DNA of 6,089 nt from JBIOYL01 sp044870185 (GTDB taxonomy: Bacteria > Actinomycetota > CALGFH01), in the NCBI GenBank assembly GCA_044870185.1, contig JBIOYL010000221.1:1-6089 (forward strand), written 5' to 3'. Under the pieces are notes generated by a model, which was given only the letters and a program-made list of their open reading frames with translations, had not been told where the DNA came from and ran no database searches. The translations under genes and the position numbers were made by a program. Below, piece by piece: positions 1 through 4,962 of this stretch; the stretch's first letter is position 1, and every line of letters starts with the position of its first letter.

Positions 1-1327
1 CCTGGGTTGTGGTCGGGGTGGTGAGGAGCCTGCCGAGCAGCATCGCCATGGGGGCGCCCTCGTCGACAAACACGCGCAGCCAGCCCTCGGGCGCGGCAAG
101 GGTAAGCGCCTCGGCCAGGGCGACCAGCGCGCCCGCCTGGTCGCCGCTGGCGCGCCGGGCGAGCGCCTGCAGCGCCCGGATCTCGATGACGCTGCCCATT
201 CGCCCTTGGGCCACCGCCTGGGTGTGCAGCCGCTCCAGTAGCCCAAGCGCCCGGTCGGGGGTGTGTTCGGCGAGCAGCACGCGGGCCAGCACCAGGTACT
301 GGTGCTCCCGGGGGTAGCTGGGCTGGTCGTCGGGCCCTAGCCCATGGTCTTGGACCCAGCGGGCGGCCTGGGCGACCTGGCCGTGGGCCAGGGCCAGCCG
401 GGCCCGCAGCGCCGGCACGGGGTTGAGCAGGCCGGCCATGGTGGGGCTCAGCCCGACGCGCTCGGCCTCGGCGATCGCCTGCAGGGCGCCGGGCGCATCG
501 CCCTGGGCCTGCCGGATCCGGGCCAGGGTGGCCAGACCGGCCACCAGCTGCAGGCCATAGCTGAGCTGCCGCCACAACCCGACCCCTTCGGTCGCGCGGT
601 CCCGGGCGGCCTGCAGCTCGCCACGCTCGTAGAGCACGCCGGCCAGGCCCACCAGGGCCATGCCCGCGGGCGGCAGCAGCCGGGCCGCCCCGCCGGCGGC
701 GTCCAGCGCCTGCTGGTAGGTGCCCAGCGCCGCACCCAGGCGCCCTTGGGCGCGCTGCACCTGCCCCAGGTCGTAGCAGAGCCGGGCGAAATACCGCTCC
801 CCGGCCCCCCGCTGCTCGGCGACCAGGCCGGCCAGGGCCTGCTCGGCCTCCACAAGCCGGCCGCGCAGCCACTCGGCCACCGCCAGATACCACCGGGCAA
901 TGGAACCCAGCGTGCGGTCGGCGTCGGTCAGGTGGGCCAGGGCCTGCCGGCCGAACCTGGTCGCGCGGTCGGCGTCGCCCTGCGCGCAGGCAAGGCCGGC
1001 GCGAAACGTCGCGATCGCCGCCGGGACGTTGGCGACCAGGCTGGTGGCCCGCCCGACCGACGGCTCGTACGGCTCCTCGGCGACGGCCGGATACGCCCGC
1101 TCCGCCTCGGCGACCAGCGGCTCCACCGCCTCCAGGCGGCCGCCGATCCACGCCCACAGGGCTTGGGCCAGGCACAGCCGCGGCCGGGAGCGCACCACCT
1201 CCGCGGGCAGCCCCTCCAACCACCGGTGCAGGGTGGCGTCCTCGCAGCGCCGCAGCAGGTCGTCGAAGTGCCGCTCGACCAGCCGGGCCGCCCAGACGGC
1301 ATCACCCGCGGCCAGGGCATGGCGGAT
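1..1327 (-). CDS. Same LAL regulator, helical-repeat half in the shifted frame; 3' end cut by the window edge
   Basis: Reading leftward from 1327 gives about 442 codons with no stop down to position 1. The text starts IRHALAAGDAVWAARLVE, exactly what LAL proteins show after the WSEGHGLVDDA segment that ends the other frame. It continues as leucine/alanine-rich helical pairs typical of the TPR-like MalT sensor region (for example RYFARLCYDLGQVQRAQGRL and GMALVGLAGVLYERGELQAA). Near the edge it reads GWLRVFVDEGAPMAMLLGRL, the segment that in this family directly precedes the LuxR DNA-binding domain. That domain should lie just outside the window. About 819 residues are visible when both halves are joined, close to the usual roughly 850-930 minus one HTH. 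The other leftward and rightward frames here have poor composition and are shadows. The gene would be intact if the frameshift is a sequencing error. Confidence 0.9.
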   Translation of the reverse strand, partial: MRHALAAGDAVWAARLVERHFDDLLRRCEDATLHRWLEGLPAEVVRSRPRLCLAQALWAWIGGRLEAVEPLVAEAERAYPAVAEEPYEPSVGRATSLVANVPAAIATFRAGLACAQGDADRATRFGRQALAHLTDADRTLGSIARWYLAVAEWLRGRLVEAEQALAGLVAEQRGAGERYFARLCYDLGQVQRAQGRLGAALGTYQQALDAAGGAARLLPPAGMALVGLAGVLYERGELQAARDRATEGVGLWRQLSYGLQLVAGLATLARIRQAQGDAPGALQAIAEAERVGLSPTMAGLLNPVPALRARLALAHGQVAQAARWVQDHGLGPDDQPSYPREHQYLVLARVLLAEHTPDRALGLLERLHTQAVAQGRMGSVIEIRALQALARRASGDQAGALVALAEALTLAAPEGWLRVFVDEGAPMAMLLGRLLTTPTTTQ

Positions 1328-2459
1328 GGGCGTCGTCGACCAGCCCGTGCCCCTCGGACCAGGCGGCCGCCGCCTGGTGCAGCTCCGGTACCCGCTCTGG
1401 CCGTTCCTGGTGGAGGCGGGCGCGCAGCAGGTCGGCGAACAGGTGGTGGTAGCGCCACCAGCCGCGCACCTCATCCAGCGGCACCAGGAACAGGTTGGCC
1501 CGCTCCACCGCCTCCAGCAGCGCCTGGCTGTCAGCCCGGCCGGTGACCGCCTGGCACAGCGGCCCCGACAGCCGCCCCAGCACCGACGTCTCGAGCAGGA
1601 ACGCCCGCAGCGGCTCGGGCTGGCGGTCAAGCACCTCCTCGGCCAGGTAGTCCAGCACATACCGGTGGCTGCCCGAGAACCCCTCGACAAATGCGGTGAT
1701 GTCGCCGCGGCCCCGCAGCGACAGGGCGGCCAGCTGCAGCCCGGCGACCCAGCCTTCGGTACGGTCGCCAAGGGCCGCCACGGCCGCGTCGGGCAACTCC
1801 GACCCGACCGCCGTGCGCAGCAGCTCGGCCGCCTCCTCGAGGGTGAAGCGGAGGTCGGCGGCGCGTAGCTCGGCAAGCTGCCCGCGGGCCCGCAACCTGG
1901 CCAGCGGCAGCGGCGGGTCGGCGCGGCTGGCCACCACCAGCCGCAGCGAGGGCGGCAGATGCTCGAGCAGGAATGCGAGCGAGGCGTGGACCGGCGGCGC
2001 ATCGATGAGGTGGTAGTCGTCCAGCACCAGCACGACCTCATCGAATCCGCCGGCCAGCTCGTTGACCAGGGTGGCCACCACCGCCTGGAACGAAGCCGAC
2101 TGCGCGCCTTGGAGGAGCGCACCGACTCGTTCGGCGACCCCCGGGAGCACCCCGTCCAACGCCGCGGCGACATGCCGCCAGAACCGCACCGGGTCGTTGT
2201 CGGCGTCGTCCAGCGACAGCCAGCCGACCGGTCGCTGGCCAGCTCGGGCCCAGTCGGCCAGCAGGGTCGTTTTGCCGAAGCCGGCCGGGGTGCAGACCAA
2301 GACCAGCTCTTGTGCTGTCCCCTCGGCCAGGCGCTCGGCCAGCCGCGGGCGCGCCACGAACCCGGGACGGGTGCGCGGGATGTGCAGCTTGGTCGCCAGC
2401 AGCACGTCGCGCTCGGGCCCGGCGGCCGTGGAAGGGGGTGTTGCGGACGGCTCAGCCAT
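1302..2459 (-). CDS. LuxR-family ATP-binding (LAL, MalT-like) transcriptional regulator, ATPase half, ended early by a frameshift
   Basis: This is the N-terminal half of a large STAND-type regulator. In this family an ATP-controlled switch and a repeat sensor domain drive a C-terminal LuxR helix-turn-helix; the ligand here is unknown. Visible features: the family opening LLATKLHIPRTRPGFVARPRL (about residues 20-40), Walker A PAGFGKTT (58-65), GWLSLDDADNDPVRFW (79-94), Walker B VVLVLDDYH (142-150) and the ASRADPPLPLARLRARG segment that follows it in MalT/LAL proteins. ATG 2459 is preferred because GGGGAG lies 5 nt upstream; the GTG at 2471, in the same frame, has no properly spaced SD. The frame meets a stop at 1302-1304 after a nonsense tail (HPPCPGRG). 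Real homology jumps to another frame at 1327, so this and the 1-1327 segment are one gene broken by one extra base. It is divergent from the rightward operon and is a candidate regulator of it (inference). Confidence 0.93.
   Translation of the reverse strand: MAEPSATPPSTAAGPERDVLLATKLHIPRTRPGFVARPRLAERLAEGTAQELVLVCTPAGFGKTTLLADWARAGQRPVGWLSLDDADNDPVRFWRHVAAALDGVLPGVAERVGALLQGAQSASFQAVVATLVNELAGGFDEVVLVLDDYHLIDAPPVHASLAFLLEHLPPSLRLVVASRADPPLPLARLRARGQLAELRAADLRFTLEEAAELLRTAVGSELPDAAVAALGDRTEGWVAGLQLAALSLRGRGDITAFVEGFSGSHRYVLDYLAEEVLDRQPEPLRAFLLETSVLGRLSGPLCQAVTGRADSQALLEAVERANLFLVPLDEVRGWWRYHHLFADLLRARLHQERPERVPELHQAAAAWSEGHGLVDDAHPPCPGRG
1328..1330 (-). other. Single-base frameshift within the LAL regulator gene
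   Basis: On the coding strand the sequence runs GAC GAC GCC C ATC CGC CAT GCC CTG. Dropping one C (one G of the GGG at 1328-1330 on the + strand) restores DDA-IRHAL, the expected family sequence, and joins two long open frames. This may be a sequencing/assembly indel or a true mutation. A programmed +1 shift is possible but nothing specific supports it. Confidence 0.88.
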
Positions 2460-2509
2460 CGTGCTCCCCACCCTCAGCCCATCCCGCGACGCTCCCTTCC
2501 GGCCGCCTC

Positions 2510-2515
2510 ATTGTA
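2510..2515 (-). promoter_or_regulatory. Probable -10 box for the LAL regulator
   Basis: On the minus strand the hexamer TACAAT matches five of six bases of the TATAAT consensus and stands out in very GC-rich DNA. It would start transcription about 40-45 nt before ATG 2459, a normal leader length. No good -35 is visible at 16-18 bp spacing (the closest text is TGTGGG), so the promoter may be activator-dependent, possibly autoregulated. Inference from sequence only. Confidence 0.45.
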
Positions 2516-2765
2516 GAGGCCGGCCGGCCGCCGCCCACAGCACCGCCATCTGGGACACCCGAGCGACACCCTCTGGTCGGCGCGGCCAACCCGAACCCGC
2601 CGCAGCGCCCTGGTCCAGTAGCCAGCGTGGGATCCCCGGCCCAACGGCGCTAAGCGTGAAGATTCCACCCGCCTTCCCACCCCCGGTTCCCACCTTCGGG
2701 TGATGCCCCTGCCCGGGCGCGTCCGTAGCGTGCCGCCCAGACAACGGCGAACCAGGGGAGTCGAG

Positions 2766-2863
2766 ATGGCTGCGGCGAGTTCAGTGCCGCGGTCGCCTGG
2801 CAGCGAATCGCTGCGCTGCGGCGCGAGGCCGACCAAGCGCGGTTGGTCAGCTCCCGGCGGTAG
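2766..2863 (+). pseudogene. Frame-disrupted small ORF (about 32 aa if repaired)
   Basis: ATG 2766 has a good SD (AGGGGAG at 2754-2760, 5 nt spacing) and begins M-A-A. After three or four codons the plausible protein text moves to another frame starting with GAG at 2777: EFSAAV then AWQRIAALRREADQARLV and SSRR, stop TAG 2861-2863. That frame has no start codon of its own after the stop at 2726-2728. One missing base near 2775-2777 explains both halves. The amphipathic, Arg/Glu/Ala-rich helix ending in RLV-type text resembles short hypothetical peptides that I recall from actinobacterial small-gene clusters; I cannot name the family. If real it would be the first gene of the operon, ending 35 bp before the next start. 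Alternative: chance GC-rich frame. Confidence 0.4.
2831..2848. repeat. Perfect inverted repeat GACCAA-N6-TTGGTC
   Basis: The arms GACCAA (2831-2836) and TTGGTC (2843-2848) are perfect reverse complements around GCGCGG. The site lies about 50 bp before ATG 2899, a reasonable place for an operator, but it also falls inside the putative disrupted small ORF, so it may be coincidental. Confidence 0.35.
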
Positions 2864-2898
2864 GCAGCCGGGCTCCCGGGGCCGGAGGAGGGACGACC

Positions 2899-3126
2899 AT
2901 GCTGACCGAACACCAGCACAAGTCGGGTGAGTTCGACCCCGGCCACTGCCGGGACTGCGCCCGCGAGACCGACCTGCTGGACCACTACCACCACGTGCAG
3001 CGCCAGGAGCAGGCCTTCAAGGAGGCCCACCGATGGGCCCGGCAGGCCCGCCGCAACACCACCTGGGCCCTGTGGTCGTCCGGCATCGGACTCCTGCTGG
3101 CTGTCATTGCCCTGCTCACGGGCTGA
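2899..3126 (+). CDS. Small tail-anchored membrane protein with His/Cys-rich N-terminal head (75 aa)
   Basis: I do not recognise a named family. The start ATG has a very strong SD (GGAGGAGGG at 2884-2892). The first half is soluble and rich in possible metal ligands: H5, H7, HCRDC (H16, C17, C20) and HYHH (H29, H31, H32). A charged, probably helical stretch (residues 33-52) follows, then one C-terminal membrane helix (about 56-74, WALWSSGIGLLLAVIALL). There is no signal peptide; Arg/Lys residues precede the helix, so the head is probably cytoplasmic. The CxxC plus clustered His could bind zinc or another metal (inference). It is the first intact gene of the rightward run and is followed after 35 bp by the 67-aa gene. 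Confidence 0.8.
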   Translation: MLTEHQHKSGEFDPGHCRDCARETDLLDHYHHVQRQEQAFKEAHRWARQARRNTTWALWSSGIGLLLAVIALLTG

Positions 3127-3135
3127 TCCACCGTT

Positions 3136-3146
3136 GGAGGTGATCC
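3136..3146 (+). promoter_or_regulatory. Extended 11-nt match to the 16S rRNA 3' tail upstream of the 67-aa gene
   Basis: GGAGGTGATCC is a perfect complement of the conserved 16S tail GGATCACCTCC, far longer than the 4-6 nt of a usual SD. It lies 15 nt (from its 3' end) before the GTG at 3162, too far for normal use. A nearer GGAG (3152-3155, 6 nt spacing) is the likely working SD. The same stretch carries a TGATCCACC direct repeat (3124-3132 and 3141-3149). It may be a ribosome standby site or chance. Confidence 0.4.
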
Positions 3147-3161
3147 ACCACGGAGTCGCCG

Positions 3162-3365
3162 GTGCACTACCAGATCCGCGTCAACGGCGTCCTGGACAGC
3201 CGCTGGTCGGCCTGGTTCGACGGCCTGCAGGTCATCGGCGACGAGCGCGGCCAGACCACCATTACCGGGCCGGTCGCCGACCAGGCGGCCCTGCACGGCC
3301 TGCTGGCCAAGGTCCGCGATCTGGGTCTGGAGCTGCTGGAGGTGCGCCGCACCGACCCCGACTGA
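3162..3365 (+). CDS. Small conserved-type soluble protein (67 aa), YxIRVxG...WSxWFDGL type
   Basis: Function unknown. The text HYQIRVNGVLDSRWSAWFDG, then ITGPVADQAALHGLLAKVRD, then LGLELLEVRR matches a short hypothetical protein type that I recall as widespread in Actinobacteria and Chloroflexi; I know no assigned function. The pattern suggests two N-terminal beta strands, a third strand (TTITGPV), a helix (DQAALHGLLAKVRDLG) and a final strand, a compact alpha/beta fold. No signal peptide or membrane helix. The start is GTG 3162 with GGAG 6 nt upstream; no ATG exists in frame upstream after the previous gene. It follows the 75-aa gene by 35 bp and precedes the Arg-rich micro-ORF by 21 bp, consistent with one transcript. 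Confidence 0.85.
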   Translation: MHYQIRVNGVLDSRWSAWFDGLQVIGDERGQTTITGPVADQAALHGLLAKVRDLGLELLEVRRTDPD

Positions 3366-3386
3366 CCACCGACATGGAGGCACACG

Positions 3387-3527
3387 ATGCAACAGGTACC
3401 CGCTCCACGGCGCGAGCGGCGACCGCCACGGCGCCAGCAGCTGCGGGTCGCCAAGCGGCCGCGCGACCGGCGGCCGGGGAGCCCGGTCGACCGGCGCACC
3501 CCCTCCGGCCGGCTCCTGCCCTACTGA
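3387..3527 (+). CDS. Arginine-rich micro-protein (46 aa)
   Basis: ATG 3387 is preceded by GGAGG (3376-3380) at 6 nt spacing. The product begins MQQVPAPRRERRPPRRQQLR and ends RTPSGRLLPY. It has 14 Arg and one Lys against three acidic residues, so it is strongly basic, with many Pro, probably disordered, without Cys or membrane segment. About 39 of 45 sense codons end in G or C, like its neighbours. The competing frame from ATG 3374, which would run into the next gene, has more A/T-ending codons, Ala/Pro-rich text and no SD. A nucleic-acid or acidic-membrane binding role is only a guess. It sits between the 67-aa and 32-aa genes with 21 and 44 bp gaps. It is unrecognised and could still be a non-coding spacer. 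Confidence 0.55.
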   Translation: MQQVPAPRRERRPPRRQQLRVAKRPRDRRPGSPVDRRTPSGRLLPY

Positions 3528-3571
3528 GCTCACGCCACCCGACCCGGCCCGTCACCGACAGGGGGTTGGAC

Positions 3572-3670
3572 ATGACCCTGCTCATTCTCTTGGTGCTGCT
3601 GCTCGCGCTGGACCTGGCGGCGTGGCGGTGGGGCCACGACTCCCGCGACGGCTGGGACTGGAAGTCCTGA
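3572..3670 (+). CDS. Single-helix membrane micro-protein (32 aa)
   Basis: ATG 3572 follows an AGGGGG SD (6 nt spacing). The protein is MTLLILLVLLLALDLAAWRW, then GHDSRDGWDWKS: one membrane helix (about residues 2-18, with a buried Asp14) and a short polar tail with the WGxDSRDGxDW pattern. I recall similar 30-45 aa hypothetical proteins in high-GC actinobacteria; function is unknown. Such peptides often modulate larger membrane proteins, and the next gene encodes one 42 bp downstream (inference). A longer version starting at ATG 3374 in the same frame is less likely because that start lacks an SD and the added text is low-complexity Ala/Pro. Confidence 0.75.
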   Translation: MTLLILLVLLLALDLAAWRWGHDSRDGWDWKS

Positions 3671-3675
3671 ACAAC

Positions 3676-3696
3676 CGCGCCGGCGTCGCCGGCGCG
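3676..3696 (+). promoter_or_regulatory. Perfect GC hairpin directly before the SD of the 253-aa gene
   Basis: Arms CGCGCCGGC (3676-3684) and GCCGGCGCG (3688-3696) pair perfectly around GTC. The SD AAAGGAGG (3697-3704) starts at the next base. There is no T-run, so it is not a classic terminator. It may protect or process the mRNA or set the level of the downstream membrane protein relative to the micro-proteins (inference). Confidence 0.55.
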
Positions 3697-3712
3697 AAAG
3701 GAGGAAGCCACC

Positions 3713-4474
3713 GTGTACGACCTCCCAAGCTACGTGTGGGTGCTGGTGCTCATCGGCGTGCTCGGCATCCCGGCCACCACCTGCGTCATGCTGTACCGCG
3801 GCGCCATCGCCGCCGGGCTCAGCCGGCGCACCGCCGCCACCGTGGCCGGCGTGGCCGCCGCGGTGCTGGGCGGCTGGCTGCTGGCAAGCGGCCTGCTGGC
3901 CCGCGCCGACGTCTACCACCAGCCTTCGGGGCAGGCAGCGCCCTGGTTCGGCGTGGCGTTCGCCGGCGTCCTGCTCGTGCTGCTGGCGGCCACCCGCATC
4001 CCTCCCATGCCCCGCGTGCTCGCCGCTCCGGGCACCGCCGCGCGCCTGGCCCTGCCGCACACGCTGCGGGTGGTTGGGGTGACCTTCCTGATCGTGATGG
4101 TCCAAGGCCACCTCCCGGCGGTGTTCGCGCTGCCCGCCGGCCTGGGCGACATCGCGGCCGGGCTGGCGGCACCGCTGGTCGCCCGGCGGCTGGCCCACGG
4201 CGGCGGCCGCAGCAGGGCGGTGTGGTTCAACCTGTTCGGCATCCTGGACCTGGTGGTCGCCCTCGGTATCGGCTTCCTGGCGGGGCTGGGGCCGTGGCGG
4301 CCGCTGGATATCACGCCGTCCACTGAGCCGCTGAGCCTGCTGCCGCTGGCGCTGGTCCCGACGGTGGCGGTGCCGCTGGCGATCGCGCTGCACCTGGTGG
4401 CGCTGCGCCGGCTCCACGCCGCCGCCCGACCCGAGCAGCGCCAGGGCGGACAGGTCTTGGCCGCCGCTGGCTGA
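3713..4474 (+). CDS. Polytopic membrane protein of unknown function (253 aa, about 6-7 helices)
   Basis: Unnamed integral membrane protein. Start GTG 3713 with a near-ideal SD (AAAGGAGG, 8 nt spacing). Predicted membrane segments: about residues 7-27, 42-62, 77-95, 118-138, a short glycine-rich segment 146-160, 170-190 and 208-230. A conserved-looking core reads GHLPAVFALPAGLGDIAAGL then APLVARR, followed by WFNLFGILDLVVALGIGFL and LPLALVPTVAVPLAIALHLV. I recall this GDxxxGxxAPxVA...WNxxGxxDLxxA pattern from uncharacterised membrane proteins. There are no transporter ATPase, kinase or protease motifs. H116, H133 and D146 lie within or next to membrane segments and could be functional. The C-terminal tail is short and polar. 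It follows the 32-aa membrane peptide by 42 bp and precedes another membrane protein by 49 bp; the three may act together (inference). Confidence 0.85.
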   Translation: MYDLPSYVWVLVLIGVLGIPATTCVMLYRGAIAAGLSRRTAATVAGVAAAVLGGWLLASGLLARADVYHQPSGQAAPWFGVAFAGVLLVLLAATRIPPMPRVLAAPGTAARLALPHTLRVVGVTFLIVMVQGHLPAVFALPAGLGDIAAGLAAPLVARRLAHGGGRSRAVWFNLFGILDLVVALGIGFLAGLGPWRPLDITPSTEPLSLLPLALVPTVAVPLAIALHLVALRRLHAAARPEQRQGGQVLAAAG

Positions 4475-4523
4475 AGCACGCACTGCAACCAACCCCAACA
4501 GTCCCGACGCGCAGGGAGGCAGC

Positions 4524-4949
4524 ATGACCGTGGATAGCACAGCAAGCTCGCAACGCGACCGGCCCCCGGCCGACAGGCGGCACCATGGGATCGTCCGCGC
4601 GATGCAGGTGGTGCTGTGGCTGCTTGCCGTGGCGGTGTTCGCCCAGGCGGTCTTGGCCGGCCTGTTCCTGGACGGCGGCGACGCCTGGCGCGGCTGGCAC
4701 GCCATCAACGGGATGCTGGTGCTGCCGCTGCTCGCCCTGGTCCAGGTGGTTCTGGCCGTGCTGGTGTGGCGGCGTGACGGTGGACCGGCCTGGTTGGCCG
4801 TCGCCAGCGTTGGGCTGCTGCTGGCCCTGCTGGTCCAGAACGCGCTGGGCCAGACCAGCCAGCTCGCCGTTCACCTCCCGCTCGGGGTGGCCATCTTCGG
4901 CCTGGTCGGCACGCTGATGGTCCGCCGACCACGTCACGGTCGCCGGTAG
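4524..4949 (+). CDS. Four-helix membrane protein, possibly haem-binding (DUF6220/cytochrome b561-like in layout; 141 aa)
   Basis: Start ATG 4524 with SD GGGAGG (5 nt spacing). A polar N-terminus (1-25) is followed by four helices: about 28-48 (VVLWLLAVAVFAQAVLAGLF), 61-81, 88-106 and 115-133. H59 (GWHAINGM) opens helix 2 and H117 (AVHLPLGV) lies in helix 4; Gln residues occur at the ends of helices 1 and 3. Small four-helix proteins with one His in helix 2 and one in helix 4 include DUF6220-type and cytochrome-b-like families, so haem binding is a reasonable guess. The family assignment is by eye and uncertain. The C-terminus is basic (RRPRHGRR), consistent with a cytoplasmic end. The stop codon lies 13 bp before the kinase start, and a hairpin spans the junction, suggesting translational coupling. 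Confidence 0.82.
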   Translation: MTVDSTASSQRDRPPADRRHHGIVRAMQVVLWLLAVAVFAQAVLAGLFLDGGDAWRGWHAINGMLVLPLLALVQVVLAVLVWRRDGGPAWLAVASVGLLLALLVQNALGQTSQLAVHLPLGVAIFGLVGTLMVRRPRHGRR

Positions 4950-4959
4950 GAGTCCCTAC
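4946..4959 (+). promoter_or_regulatory. Stop-codon/SD hairpin at the membrane protein-kinase junction
   Basis: GTAGG (4946-4950) and CCTAC (4955-4959) form a perfect stem around AGTC. The stem contains the TAG stop of the upstream gene (4947-4949) and the GGAG SD (4949-4952) for ATG 4963. A ribosome finishing the upstream gene would open it, coupling kinase synthesis to the membrane protein. The stem is only 5 bp, so the effect is inferred. Confidence 0.45.
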
Positions 4960-4962
4960 GAG

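Larger units (their letters stand above)
2472..2898. other. Divergent spacer between the LAL regulator and the rightward operon
   Basis: About 430 bp with no intact convincing gene. It holds the LAL -10 box, overlapping GGCCGGCC palindromes around 2517-2530, a frame-disrupted small reading frame at 2766-2863, and several inverted repeats just before the first intact operon gene: GACCAA/TTGGTC at 2831-2848, CCCGGC/GCCGGG at 2853-2872, and a GCTCCCGG direct repeat at 2850 and 2872. The operon promoter must lie here, but I see no convincing -35/-10 pair on the + strand. Several open frames of 76-213 codons cross the region on both strands; none shows recognisable protein text. Confidence 0.6.

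Noticed and set aside
1320..1335. Programmed +1 ribosomal frameshift in the LAL gene
   Set aside because: The site lacks a recognisable stimulatory context and LAL genes are not known to use frameshifting; an indel is simpler.
448..1458. Two leftward open frames (448-900 and 928-1458)
   Set aside because: They lie in the wrong frame of the same strand as the LAL repeat half; Trp/Pro/Arg-rich text shows they are frame shadows.
344..1546. 400-codon rightward open frame opposite the LAL gene
   Set aside because: Its text is Gly/Pro/Gln/Arg-rich without any domain, and it lies antisense to clear LAL homology. Long empty frames are expected at this GC content.
900..1868. 322-codon rightward open frame
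   Set aside because: Antisense shadow of the LAL gene crossing its frameshift; no recognisable protein text.
2474..3030. Leftward open frames in the divergent spacer (2474-2836, 2508-2744, 2650-3030)
   Set aside because: No domain text or convincing SD, and the last overlaps the 75-aa gene; considered as an extension of the LAL gene but not in a useful frame.
2927..3571. N-terminal extension of the 32-aa membrane peptide
   Set aside because: The frame is open far upstream, but its text is Ala/Pro/Arg low-complexity, it overlaps better genes, and no SD supports ATG 3374; ATG 3572 has its own SD.
3530..4708. 392-codon leftward open frame
   Set aside because: Gln/His/Arg/Gly-rich low-complexity text antisense to the two membrane protein genes, which have strong SDs and proper membrane helices.
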